A DNA stretch of 39,624 nucleotides from Acidimicrobiia bacterium. Lineage in GTDB: Bacteria > Actinomycetota > Acidimicrobiia > IMCC26256 > JADLDD01. Shown here in pieces: positions 1 through 7,193 of this stretch (position 1 is its first letter; every line of letters begins with the position of its first letter). Below the pieces are notes generated by a model. It did not search any database. It was given only the letters and a program-made list of their open reading frames with translations, and was not told the DNA's origin. A program made the position numbers and the translations under genes. The DNA is taken from assembly GCA_020846855.1 (NCBI GenBank), contig JADLDD010000087.1, positions 1-39,624 of the forward strand, given 5' to 3'.

Positions 1-304
1 GTACCCGGCCCACGGCCCGCTCCAGGATCGGGAGGTCGGCCGCGAGCGCGTGGCCCACCAGGACGGCGCCGGAGTCGAAGAGGGGGCGCAGGCGGCCGAC
101 GTCGCACGACAATGGGTCGACGACGGCGCCGCCACCGTCCCAGGCGACCTGCACCAGCGCGAGGCGCGGGAAGTAGCGCCTCTCGGCGTGGAACTCGGTG
201 TCGAGCGCGTAGGCGTCGCTCCCGGCGAGCTCGGCGGCGAGCCGGTCGACGCCGTCGTCGGTGGCGACTATCCCCCACCCCTCGGGTAGTCCGGTATCCG
301 TCAC
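1..304 (-). CDS. rnd: Ribonuclease D, N-terminal part (cut by window edge)
   Basis: This is the first ~101 codons of a 3'-5' exoribonuclease of the DEDD superfamily, which in this family trims tRNA and other stable RNA 3' ends in the cytoplasm. The sequence gives an N-terminus followed by DTEFHAERRYFPRLALVQV, which is the Exo I motif with the D-x-E metal ligands. Further on, VGHALAADLPIL fits the Exo II region with its conserved Asp. The GTG at 304 is the first possible start, because an in-frame TGA lies two codons upstream. A TANNNT box ends 8 nt before it, so the mRNA may be leaderless. The C-terminal half, including Exo III and any HRDC domain, lies outside the window. The family call is firm; the full length cannot be judged. 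Confidence 0.88.
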   Translation of the reverse strand, partial: MTDTGLPEGWGIVATDDGVDRLAAELAGSDAYALDTEFHAERRYFPRLALVQVAWDGGGAVVDPLSCDVGRLRPLFDSGAVLVGHALAADLPILERAVGRV

Positions 305-312
305 GACCGCTC

Positions 313-318
313 AAGCTA
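313..318 (-). promoter_or_regulatory. Possible -10 box for rnd
   Basis: Read on the minus strand this is TAGCTT, a TANNNT hexamer ending 8 nt before the GTG start of the ribonuclease D gene. That spacing would give a leaderless transcript. The -35 region is weak (GCGACG with a 19-nt spacer at best), so the call rests mainly on the spacing, which recurs at other genes in this window. Confidence 0.3.
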
Positions 319-453
319 GAGGCGGCGACCCGGGCGGCGTCGCACCGCGGCCGGATCCACCCGTGAGCCCGGACCGGTCGGGACGGCGGATCGGGGCCGT
401 CTACCGTGATCGGCGCGCCGGGTCCGAACCGCGGGAACGACGGAGGGAGCAGC

Positions 454-1131
454 GTGGGCACCGAGGCCTCGGAGTCGTCGCCGGCCGGCCCGATCGAACG
501 TTTGCGCGCCACCTCGGCCCTGCCCCGGGCGATCGTCGCGCTGGCCCTCGGCGGGATCGTCGCCGCCTCGCTGAGCCCCTTCGTGGCCTGGCAGCTCGCG
601 GTGGTGACCGGCTGGGACGTAGCCGCCGTCGTGCTGCTGGCCTGGATCTGGCTGGTCGTCGGCCGGCTCGACGCCCACCGGACGCGCGCCGTCGCCACCC
701 GCGAGGACGACAGCCGCGTGGCCGTGGAGGTGCTGCTCCTCAGCGCGGCGGTGATCAGCCTGGCGGGCGTCGGTTCGACGATCGTCAAGGCCGACCAGAC
801 CACCGGCGCCACCCACGTGGAGCTGCTGGTGGCGTCGGTTCTGACGGTCGTTCTCTCGTGGGCGCTCGTCCACAGCCTGTTCACGCTGCGATACGCGCGC
901 CTCTACTACGCCGACCCCGTCGGCGGCGTCGACTTCCACAGCGACGACCCGCCCGACTACCAGGACTTCGCCTACCTCGCCTTCACGGTGGGCATGGCGT
1001 TCGCGGTGTCCGACACCGACATCGGCGACCGCTCCGTGCGCCGGACGATCCTGCACCACGCGCTCATCTCCTACCTCTTCGGCGTGGTGATCATCGCCGT
1101 GCTCGTGAACATCGTCGCCAACGTGATCTGA
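454..1131 (+). CDS. DUF1345 family integral membrane protein
   Basis: A 225-residue polytopic membrane protein of the DUF1345 family, whose function is unknown. The C-terminal half carries the family signature: DFAYLAFTVGMAFAVSDTDI, then arginines and HHALISYLFGVVIIAVLVNI. Hydrophobic segments at about residues 25-50, 55-75, 95-115, 130-150, 170-190 and 205-225 suggest five or six helices. I chose GTG at 454 because GGAGGGAG lies just upstream. An in-frame GTG at 406 would add 16 unconvincing residues. It stands alone, divergent from ribonuclease D and convergent with the next gene. The family assignment is good; no substrate or role can be read from the sequence. Confidence 0.8.
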   Translation: MGTEASESSPAGPIERLRATSALPRAIVALALGGIVAASLSPFVAWQLAVVTGWDVAAVVLLAWIWLVVGRLDAHRTRAVATREDDSRVAVEVLLLSAAVISLAGVGSTIVKADQTTGATHVELLVASVLTVVLSWALVHSLFTLRYARLYYADPVGGVDFHSDDPPDYQDFAYLAFTVGMAFAVSDTDIGDRSVRRTILHHALISYLFGVVIIAVLVNIVANVI

Positions 1132-1243
1132 GCCGGCGGCCGGCCCCATCCGCGTCGACCCGGACCCGGGCCGAGCCGGACCACGGCCGACGCCCACCCA
1201 CCGGCCCGGCTCCTCACCAGGTTCCGCCCCGGGGCGGCAGAGA

Positions 1244-1858
1244 TCAGCCGGCGGGGCGACGGAGGTTCGCGGGGTGGATCCGCTCGACGGCGACACCCCG
1301 CTCCAGCTCCCGCGCGATCAGGGCCGGGGCGGTGCCGCTCGCCCGGAAGCCGATCACCCCCCAGGCGTGGCTACCGGGCGGGGGCCCGTCGGTATGGGCG
1401 ACGATCTTCCACGGGCGCCGGAACAGGACGCGGGTCGCCGCGCCGACCAGGGCGATCAGCACGACGACGGCCACGTCGACGAACAGGAAGAGCAGCGGGA
1501 GGACCACGAACCAGGCCAGCACCGCCGCGACCACGACGGCGAGGAGCGCGAGCAGGCAGCCGGGGTCGTCGATCGGAGGGTCGGGGATCGTGAACGAGTC
1601 GCCGGCGCGCCTCCACCGGCGACGCCACTTGCCCTCCGGTTCAGGCTTCACCACCTCACCCGCCGCCGCGGCCCGCGCCGCCTCCTCCCGCGCCTCGGCC
1701 TCGGCCCGGGCCGCGGCGAGCCGCTTGGCCCGGCGTGAGTGCCGGAAGCCCCAGCCCCGCCACCGGGGCGCGCGCGGGAGCCACCGCCGCTCCACCACCC
1801 ACACCCGGCCGTCGGGGGCGGTCACCTCCGACGCGCGCCGCCACGGTGCCGATACCAC
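1244..1858 (-). CDS. Hypothetical membrane protein with two predicted helices
   Basis: A 204-residue protein not recognised as any family. Residues 1-45 are basic and Trp-rich (ERRWLPRAPRWRGWGF). Residues 40-70 are an Ala/Glu/Arg stretch likely to be helical. Two adjoining hydrophobic segments follow at about 98-120 and 122-145, with only a short turn between them, then a soluble domain of about 55 residues (RPWKIVAHTDGPPPGSHAWGVIGFRASG...). This looks like a cytoplasmic protein anchored by a hairpin. The GTG start at 1858 is preceded by GGAGGCGG, a good ribosome site. It lies upstream of, and convergent with, the DUF1345 gene. Codon bias supports it as a real gene. Confidence 0.6.
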   Translation of the reverse strand: MVSAPWRRASEVTAPDGRVWVVERRWLPRAPRWRGWGFRHSRRAKRLAAARAEAEAREEAARAAAAGEVVKPEPEGKWRRRWRRAGDSFTIPDPPIDDPGCLLALLAVVVAAVLAWFVVLPLLFLFVDVAVVVLIALVGAATRVLFRRPWKIVAHTDGPPPGSHAWGVIGFRASGTAPALIARELERGVAVERIHPANLRRPAG

Positions 1859-1889
1859 CCCGCCTCCCCGGTGCCCGTATCCGCCCGCG

Positions 1890-4427
1890 CTAGCGGCGGC
1901 GCTCCACGAGGTGGGTGCGGGAGACGGCCTGCCGGGCCACGTCGCCGGGTCGGTACGGCAGGTCCACCCACTGCTTGCGTGAGTAGAGCCGGGTCTGGTC
2001 GGCGTAGTGCGGTGACGTCGGGTCGGTCGACTGCGAATAGGTGAGCACGGCGCGGCTCTGCGGGCCTCGCCGGCCGAGATCGGCGACCATCACGAACGAC
2101 GACCCGAACTCCACGTCGGGGTAGCCGGCCGCGCCGGCGAAGCGCGCCGAGATCACGTTGAACGCCCCCTCGTTGCCGGTACCGCCGTGGATGGGGATGA
2201 TCTCGGATCCTCGCGGCTCGGTCTGAAGCCGGCCGAGCGGCGCGTCGAGCGGCACCCCGGCATCGGTGAGGCGCAGCACGGCCCGACCCAGCGCCTGGAG
2301 CACGGCGGGGTTCGACGGGTCGAGGGTGTTGGGGGTGTCGACGGCGTCGTCCACGTCGAACGGGACCTTGAAGCGGATCCCCCCGAACCCGGCGAATTCG
2401 CGGAAGATCGGCTCGCCCCGGCTGTCGAGGTTCGCCCTCATGTCCCACGCGGCCAGCACGTCGCACGCCTGACGCAGGTCGACGGTCCGGCCGTCGACCT
2501 GCACGGTCGGGTGCGCGCGGCACAGGTCGACCAGCGAGTCGCGCACCAGCTCGGCCCCGTAGACCCGGTTGTCGAACATCACGGTCTGGAGCTGGTCACG
2601 CGTGAAGCGGTTCCCGCCCAGGCCGTCGGAGCCGTCGAGGCGGTCGGCCACCAGACGGAGGCCGAGGCGGGTGCGCAGGCTCCGGGCCGTGCCCTCGTCA
2701 CCGATGATGCGCGAGAAGCCGGTCAGCGGCTCCTCGGGGTTGGAGAGCCAGTAGCTGTCGTTGGAGTTGGTCACGTAGTCGGATCGGAAGAGCTGCGGCA
2801 GGTGAGACGGACCGAAGATCCCCGGCCGCACCGCGTCGGGATCGTTGCCCCACTCGCACGCCGAGCGCGACCCGTCGAGGATGAACACCCCCGCCTGGGC
2901 CAGCGCGATCGCGCTCAGCGGAGTAGAGCACTCCTGGAAGTGGGCGTCGGTCACGTTGGGGACGATCGAGTTGTCGGCGTAGTAGGCGGTGCCCGACGAG
3001 TCGGCCGCGATGGTGTTGATCCACGGCAGGCCCTGGTAGCGGCCGATCGCCTCCTGGAGGCCCCGCACCGACCGGCTACGGCCCATGGCGATGTAGCCGT
3101 CGAAGGTGCTGACCACGCGCTCGTTCACGTCGCGCAGCGTGAACGCGGTCCCCGTTCCCCAGGTGAGGGGCGGCACCACCAGCATCGGTCCCTCGTGGCT
3201 GGACCAGAACGTGTGCGAAGCCGGCTTCAACGAGCCGTCGGGCTGCTTCACCTGCACCGTCACCGTCCGGCTGGTCATCTTCCGGACCTGGCCGTCGTAG
3301 TAGTACGAGGTCGGGTCGCCGGGCACCAGCTTCAGCTCGTAGAACGTGAAGCGGCGGGCGGTGGAGACGGTGTGCGTCCACGCCACCCGGTCGTTGTGGC
3401 CGATCTCGATCACCGGGTTGGCGAACAGCGACACGCCGATCATGTCGTAGGTGCCGGGGATCGTGAGGTGAGCCTCGTAGAAGCGCTGCGGGCCGTCCCA
3501 CGGGAAGTGCGGGTTGGCGAGCACCATGCCGCTACGGCCGGCGGTGGCGTCGCGGCCCAGGGCGATGGCGTTGCTGCCCAGGTCGAAGGCGTCCGAGCCC
3601 GGCAGCGACGGGAGGGCGAGTGGCCCCGGGTCCCCGGCGCCGGCCGCTCCGCCCGCTCCGCCGGCCGGGTCGCCCGGGGTCGCGACGACGGGCGCCGAGG
3701 CGCCGGGCGATGCCAGCGGGGCCGGGGCCGGGGGCTGCGCGGCGACGATGTTGTCGAGCAGGGCCAGGCTCCCGGCGAGCATCGCCGTTCGGTGGTAGGT
3801 GCGCCACAGGTCGAGCTCGTCGATCGGGCGGACCCACGCCGCCCCGCGGCACCGCGGGTCGTCGATCCCGGCCGCGCCGCCCACGTCACGCAGGTAGCGG
3901 TCGTAGCCCGCGGCGAACCCGCGCACGAGGGCCCGCGACGTCGGCGACGGGCCACCCTGCGACTCCGGCTGGGAGATCACGTCCTCGACCTCGCCGGAGT
4001 CCTTGATCCGCTGGAAGAAGAAGTCGGAGTTGAGGTTGCCGCCGCCGGGACCGAACCAGCGCGACAGCTCCCCGTTGGCGCGCACGACGTCCTTGGCGAG
4101 CTCGCAGAAGTTGTCCTGCGAGAACGCGTAGCCGTAGCCGTAGCCGAGGCTGCCCCAGTCGGCGGCCCGGACGTGCGGGATCCCGTAGGGCGTCCGCACG
4201 ACGCTCGCCCGGTACACGGACCTCTCCAGCGGGGCGGGGCCGAGCGGGCCGCGCCGGGCCGGTGCGGCGCCGAGGGGCGACCAGCACACCGGGAGGAGGG
4301 TCGCGACCATCGCCACCACGAGCGCCGCCACCAGTCCGGCTCGGCGCCGGGTGAGGAACCTACCCCCGACCGGCCTCGCCTCCCCGTTGGCGTCGCCGGG
4401 CGTCCGTGCCGTGCCGTGCGGATCCAT
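1890..4427 (-). CDS. Penicillin acylase family protein (secreted Ntn hydrolase)
   Basis: An 845-residue precursor of the penicillin/acyl-homoserine-lactone acylase family, which hydrolyses amide-linked acyl groups and matures by self-cleavage into alpha and beta chains. After a basic N-terminus (RRRAG) comes a hydrophobic export segment at about 31-50. The alpha chain has the typical VVRTPYGIPHVRA and GYGYAFSQDN. A Pro/Ala-rich linker spans about 230-275. The beta chain should begin at the nucleophile Ser285 (GSNAIALGRD), followed by the oxyanion-type Asn in TNSNDSYWLSNPEEP. Length is normal for the family. The substrate (beta-lactam, acyl-homoserine lactone or lipopeptide) cannot be told from sequence. 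It follows the phospholipase-like gene on the same strand and has its own good promoter. Confidence 0.87.
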   Translation of the reverse strand: MDPHGTARTPGDANGEARPVGGRFLTRRRAGLVAALVVAMVATLLPVCWSPLGAAPARRGPLGPAPLERSVYRASVVRTPYGIPHVRAADWGSLGYGYGYAFSQDNFCELAKDVVRANGELSRWFGPGGGNLNSDFFFQRIKDSGEVEDVISQPESQGGPSPTSRALVRGFAAGYDRYLRDVGGAAGIDDPRCRGAAWVRPIDELDLWRTYHRTAMLAGSLALLDNIVAAQPPAPAPLASPGASAPVVATPGDPAGGAGGAAGAGDPGPLALPSLPGSDAFDLGSNAIALGRDATAGRSGMVLANPHFPWDGPQRFYEAHLTIPGTYDMIGVSLFANPVIEIGHNDRVAWTHTVSTARRFTFYELKLVPGDPTSYYYDGQVRKMTSRTVTVQVKQPDGSLKPASHTFWSSHEGPMLVVPPLTWGTGTAFTLRDVNERVVSTFDGYIAMGRSRSVRGLQEAIGRYQGLPWINTIAADSSGTAYYADNSIVPNVTDAHFQECSTPLSAIALAQAGVFILDGSRSACEWGNDPDAVRPGIFGPSHLPQLFRSDYVTNSNDSYWLSNPEEPLTGFSRIIGDEGTARSLRTRLGLRLVADRLDGSDGLGGNRFTRDQLQTVMFDNRVYGAELVRDSLVDLCRAHPTVQVDGRTVDLRQACDVLAAWDMRANLDSRGEPIFREFAGFGGIRFKVPFDVDDAVDTPNTLDPSNPAVLQALGRAVLRLTDAGVPLDAPLGRLQTEPRGSEIIPIHGGTGNEGAFNVISARFAGAAGYPDVEFGSSFVMVADLGRRGPQSRAVLTYSQSTDPTSPHYADQTRLYSRKQWVDLPYRPGDVARQAVSRTHLVERRR

Positions 4428-4463
4428 CCGAGCTTCCCCCCAGTCGGCCGGTGCGGCGCCGCG

Positions 4464-4493
4464 ACGCTACGTACCCCCGGACCCGACCGTCAA
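4464..4493 (-). promoter_or_regulatory. Promoter of the acylase gene
   Basis: On the minus strand, TTGACG (4493-4488) is followed after 18 nt by TAGCGT (4469-4464), a near-consensus sigma-70-like pair. The -35 overlaps the TGA stop of the upstream phospholipase-like gene. The implied leader is about 30 nt and contains a G-rich ribosome-binding stretch before the ATG at 4427. Confidence 0.5.
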
Positions 4494-5950
4494 CGGAATC
4501 CGCGGCCGCCTGGGTCGGGGTCGCGGCCGGCGAACAGCCGGTGGAGACGGGCGACGTAGGCGTCGGCGGAGTCCTGGTGGCGGCCCGGAACGCGTGACCG
4601 TCGGTGTACGCGGCCCGGCCGATCAGCACAGTGGGCCCGGACATGGAGCTCGCGAGCGGTCGGGGGGTCGCCGGGGCAGCGGCGGCTCGGATCGTCGGCC
4701 CCGGTGCGGAACCGCCACGACGCCGGAACAACCGGCTCGCCACCCGCGTCGAGGAGCGCCTCGGTGGTGCGCACGCGGTACCAGGTGCAGGCCTCCAGGT
4801 CCGCGGCGGGCTGCACGTCGACGGTGTACTCACCGGCGTCGGGCCCGTAGGGCACCGACCGGGGGTAGCCGGCCATCAGGGGAACGGGATCGCCCGTCGC
4901 GGCCTCGGTCAGGGTCATCGACCCCGCCGGGAGCTCGGCCGGCACGGGGGGCCCACCGTTGGTCGGCGAGTAGGGCACCGCGTAGGTCAGGGTCGCCGAG
5001 ATTCGAGTCCGGGCGCCGCCCCGGCCGGGCGACGAGCCGGGCTGGAAGCTGCGTTCCCAGCCCGTGGGGGGGACCCGGCGCTGTCGGTCGAAGGGGTAGG
5101 TGACGGCCACCTCGGTGGGCGCGTCCTCCCCGAGCAGCTGGCGCCACATGTGCTCCCACTGCGCGGCGATGGCGGTCGCCGCGTAGTCGACCCCACCGGG
5201 TGCGCCGACGATGTTGTTCGCCATCCAGGGCATCTCGCGCTGCACACCCGGCAGGTGCTCCGGGGTCCAGGCGGCCTCGGCGCCCATCACGTTGTTCTGG
5301 GTGGCCCGGGCGTCGGCGAGCATCTCGGGCGTGACGCCCTCCACGCCGGCGGCCGCGAACGCGGCGATCAGGTCGGGCACGGAGGGCGCCGGGGGCATCG
5401 GACCGGTCGGGCGGTGGTGCACACCGATGGCGACGAAGTCCATCGGCAGCTCCTGGCCGCTGCCGTCGGAGAAGGGGAGCAGCTCCTCGGGCAGGTAGTA
5501 CTCGTCGAGGTCCGGGGAGTAGGGCTCGAAGAGCCAGTCCCAGACCTCGTCGCCGGTCCCGTGGGCCCGCACCCCCATCAGGTGAGCGATCTCGGCGGCG
5601 CAGGGCCCGTCGGGGTCGGTGACGTCGCCGCAGTCGCCGCGGGTCCGGATCCGGTCGAGGTAGGCGTCGGTGAAGCGGCCCCAGTGGGCCTCCTCGCCCC
5701 AGATGCGCCCGTCGGCGAAGTAGTACCCGCCGTCGGGGAAGAGCGCGCCGGCGCGCACCTGGTCGGGATGGGCCTCGAGCAGGGCCCGGAGCGCCGGGAT
5801 CTCGACCCGTTCGACGGCCGAGGCCGCCATCCAGGTGTGGGTGATCTCCCCCGCCGCCCCCGCCGGAGGCACCACCGGCAGGAGCACCGAGGCCGCGGCG
5901 AGCACCAGGCCCAGCGCCGCGGCCCGAACCGCTCGTCGTGTCGTCTGCAC
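4490..5950 (-). CDS. Secreted zinc-dependent phospholipase C-like protein
   Basis: A 486-residue exported protein with a region resembling the zinc-dependent phospholipase C/S1-P1-type fold. The N-terminus (VQTTRRAVRAAALG, then a hydrophobic stretch ending in AGAAG) is a signal peptide. The mature protein starts EITHTWMAAS. It keeps spaced His/Asp residues expected of metal binding: LFPDGGYYF, AHWGRFTDAYL and AHLMGVRAHGTGDEVWDWLF. The second half (about 300-440) looks like a beta-rich domain. The last 25 residues (ADAYVARLHRLFAGRDPDPG) resemble the beginning of a DUF4214 repeat that stops abruptly. I chose GTG at 5950 because it begins the signal peptide and has a promoter 8 nt upstream; the longer open frame upstream runs through repeat DNA. 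The fold call is moderate; enzyme activity is inferred. Confidence 0.65.
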   Translation of the reverse strand: MQTTRRAVRAAALGLVLAAASVLLPVVPPAGAAGEITHTWMAASAVERVEIPALRALLEAHPDQVRAGALFPDGGYYFADGRIWGEEAHWGRFTDAYLDRIRTRGDCGDVTDPDGPCAAEIAHLMGVRAHGTGDEVWDWLFEPYSPDLDEYYLPEELLPFSDGSGQELPMDFVAIGVHHRPTGPMPPAPSVPDLIAAFAAAGVEGVTPEMLADARATQNNVMGAEAAWTPEHLPGVQREMPWMANNIVGAPGGVDYAATAIAAQWEHMWRQLLGEDAPTEVAVTYPFDRQRRVPPTGWERSFQPGSSPGRGGARTRISATLTYAVPYSPTNGGPPVPAELPAGSMTLTEAATGDPVPLMAGYPRSVPYGPDAGEYTVDVQPAADLEACTWYRVRTTEALLDAGGEPVVPASWRFRTGADDPSRRCPGDPPTARELHVRAHCADRPGRVHRRSRVPGRHQDSADAYVARLHRLFAGRDPDPGGRGFR

Positions 5951-5958
5951 AAACGGGC

Positions 5959-5988
5959 TATCTACCCGGCCCACCGCCCGACCCGCAA
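5959..5988 (-). promoter_or_regulatory. Promoter of the phospholipase-like gene (leaderless type)
   Basis: On the minus strand, TTGCGG (5988-5983), an 18-nt spacer and TAGATA (5964-5959) end 8 nt before the GTG at 5950. The transcript would therefore begin at or next to the start codon. This placement supports the short start over the longer upstream open frame. Confidence 0.42.
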
Positions 5989-6012
5989 GCGCCACGGCAA
6001 CCACACCCCTCC

Positions 6013-6060
6013 AGCATGTTGCGATCGGCCACACCCAGGGGGGTCCGATCGCAACATGCT
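6013..6060. repeat. Palindromic repeat unit 1 (16-bp perfect arms)
   Basis: A perfect inverted repeat with arms AGCATGTTGCGATCGG (6013-6028) and CCGATCGCAACATGCT (6045-6060) around a 16-nt centre containing ACCC and GGGT, which can extend the stem with a small loop. It is non-coding, between the end of the molybdoenzyme operon and the phospholipase-like gene. A second copy begins 62 nt further on. It could be a REP-like element, a transcript-end hairpin or a protein-binding dyad. Confidence 0.8.
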
Positions 6061-6080
6061 CGATGGAGGATCCCAACAGG

Positions 6081-6122
6081 TTGCGATCGACCACACCCCA
6101 GGGGGGCCGATCGCAACATGCT
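6081..6122. repeat. Palindromic repeat unit 2 (diverged left arm)
   Basis: This is a 42-nt near-copy of 6019-6060. It keeps TTGCGATCG (6081-6089) and CGATCGCAA (6108-6116) as perfect arms, the same CCACACCC and GGGGGG centre, and the CATGCT tail. The outer left arm has decayed to AACAGG, so its outer stem is imperfect. The two copies are direct repeats of each other at a 62-nt pitch. No other copy was seen in the window. Confidence 0.75.
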
Positions 6123-6123
6123 C

Positions 6124-6158
6124 GGGGAGGGGGGTTACGGGGGGGTCGGGGACGGGGG
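6124..6158 (+). other. G-quadruplex-type G-run
   Basis: Five runs of four to seven G are separated by short spacers of 1, 4, 2 and 2 nt (A, TTAC, TC, AC). That satisfies the usual G-quadruplex pattern with room to spare. It lies directly after the stop codon of the last molybdoenzyme-operon gene (6159). The G-rich strand is the template for that operon, so the RNA would be C-rich here. Together with the two palindromes it makes the whole intergenic region structured. Confidence 0.7.
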
Positions 6159-7193
6159 TCAGGTGGCGACGGCCGGCCGGGCCGCCGAACCGGCCTGGGC
6201 CGACGAGGCGGACAGGGCCAGCAGCGCGAGGCCGGCGACGACGAGGCCGCTCTGGTAGGTGGAGTGCAGGCCGATGCCACCGCAGATCACGAGCGCCCAG
6301 CCGGCCGCCTCGAAGCGGGCGCCGGACCGGAAGCGGTCGGTGAGGCCGACCACCGCGCCGGCGACCGCCAGGCCGTACAGCGGCGCCGCCAGGTAGCCCC
6401 CGAGACCGAGGTTCCACAGCAGGAGCGTCTTGGTCGACGCCGCCCCGGCCGGCGACGCGACGAGGATCGTGGTGACGGCCAGGCCCGCCACCACCCCCGC
6501 CGCGACCACCCGGCGCGAAACGCCGCCCGGCCCGCGCCCGACCCGGCGGACGGCCGGCCACCCGAGCAGGGCGAGCGCGGCCAGGGCCGCGGCCTCGGCG
6601 GTGAAGTACGCCCACGACAGGCCCGCGGGCCGCGACGCCCCGAGCCCCGAGGACCACACCACCACCGGCACCGCCGCGGCCGCGAACGCCGCGCCGATCA
6701 GGAGGCGAGCCGCGCGCTCAGCGCCGCGGGCCTGGGCCGCGCCCACCACGGCCACCGCGACCACCGCCGCCGTGACCAGGGACGCCACCACCCCGTCGCC
6801 CGCGGCCCCGGCCCGGGCGACGGCGGCGGTGGCTGCGAAGGTCGTCACCGCGGCGGACACCACCAGCCGCCGCGATGACGACGCCCGGGACGCGCCGCCG
6901 GCGGCCGTACCCGCCGCGGCCAGCGTCCCGAGGAGCAGGATCAACCGGACCACCGAGAGGTAGTAGGAGAAGCGCCCGGCGTCGGTGACGAGGTCGAGCA
7001 CCCGCGACGCCGACTGCGCGCCGGGGATGTGGATGATCGTGCGGGTGAAGGTGCGCAGCACCAGCAGCTCGACCGCGGCGGCGAGCACCGCCGGGCCGGC
7101 CAGCACACCGAGCCAGGCGACCGGATCGCGGCGGGCCACCGCCGCGCCCGGCTCCCCGGCACCCGCGCCGGCGGCGCGGGCCACGGCCGTCAT
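6159..7193 (-). CDS. Polytopic membrane protein of the molybdoenzyme operon
   Basis: A 344-residue membrane protene not recognised as a named family. About eight or nine hydrophobic segments run through it (for example around 25-45, 75-95, 110-150, 160-180, 195-215, 230-250, 268-290 and 305-330). His occurs only in TIIHIPGA and GGIGLHSTYQSG, so a classical NarI-like bis-haem cytochrome b is not evident. Its ATG overlaps the stop of the EB_dh subunit gene (ATGA), and it closes the six-gene operon, so it is probably made with the complex. A membrane anchor or quinone-side partner is possible but inferred only from position. An unrelated membrane protein remains possible. Confidence 0.6.
   Translation of the reverse strand: MTAVARAAGAGAGEPGAAVARRDPVAWLGVLAGPAVLAAAVELLVLRTFTRTIIHIPGAQSASRVLDLVTDAGRFSYYLSVVRLILLLGTLAAAGTAAGGASRASSSRRLVVSAAVTTFAATAAVARAGAAGDGVVASLVTAAVVAVAVVGAAQARGAERAARLLIGAAFAAAAVPVVVWSSGLGASRPAGLSWAYFTAEAAALAALALLGWPAVRRVGRGPGGVSRRVVAAGVVAGLAVTTILVASPAGAASTKTLLLWNLGLGGYLAAPLYGLAVAGAVVGLTDRFRSGARFEAAGWALVICGGIGLHSTYQSGLVVAGLALLALSASSAQAGSAARPAVAT

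Noticed and set aside
1224-1237. CCGCCCC/GGGGCGG palindrome as a terminator for the DUF1345 gene
   Set aside because: The palindrome has no loop and no T-run and is of a kind expected by chance at this GC content.
2187-4559. A 790-codon open frame on the plus strand opposite the acylase
   Set aside because: Composition is antisense-like and the minus strand has the Ntn-hydrolase motifs.
4990-5020. tRNA T-arm-like TTCGAGTCC
   Set aside because: It lies inside the phospholipase-like coding sequence and no acceptor, D or anticodon arms can be formed around it.
5951-6280. N-terminal extension of the phospholipase-like protein through the repeat region
   Set aside because: The extension is Pro/Arg-rich, runs through both palindromes and the next gene's end, and a signal peptide with its own promoter begins at 5950.
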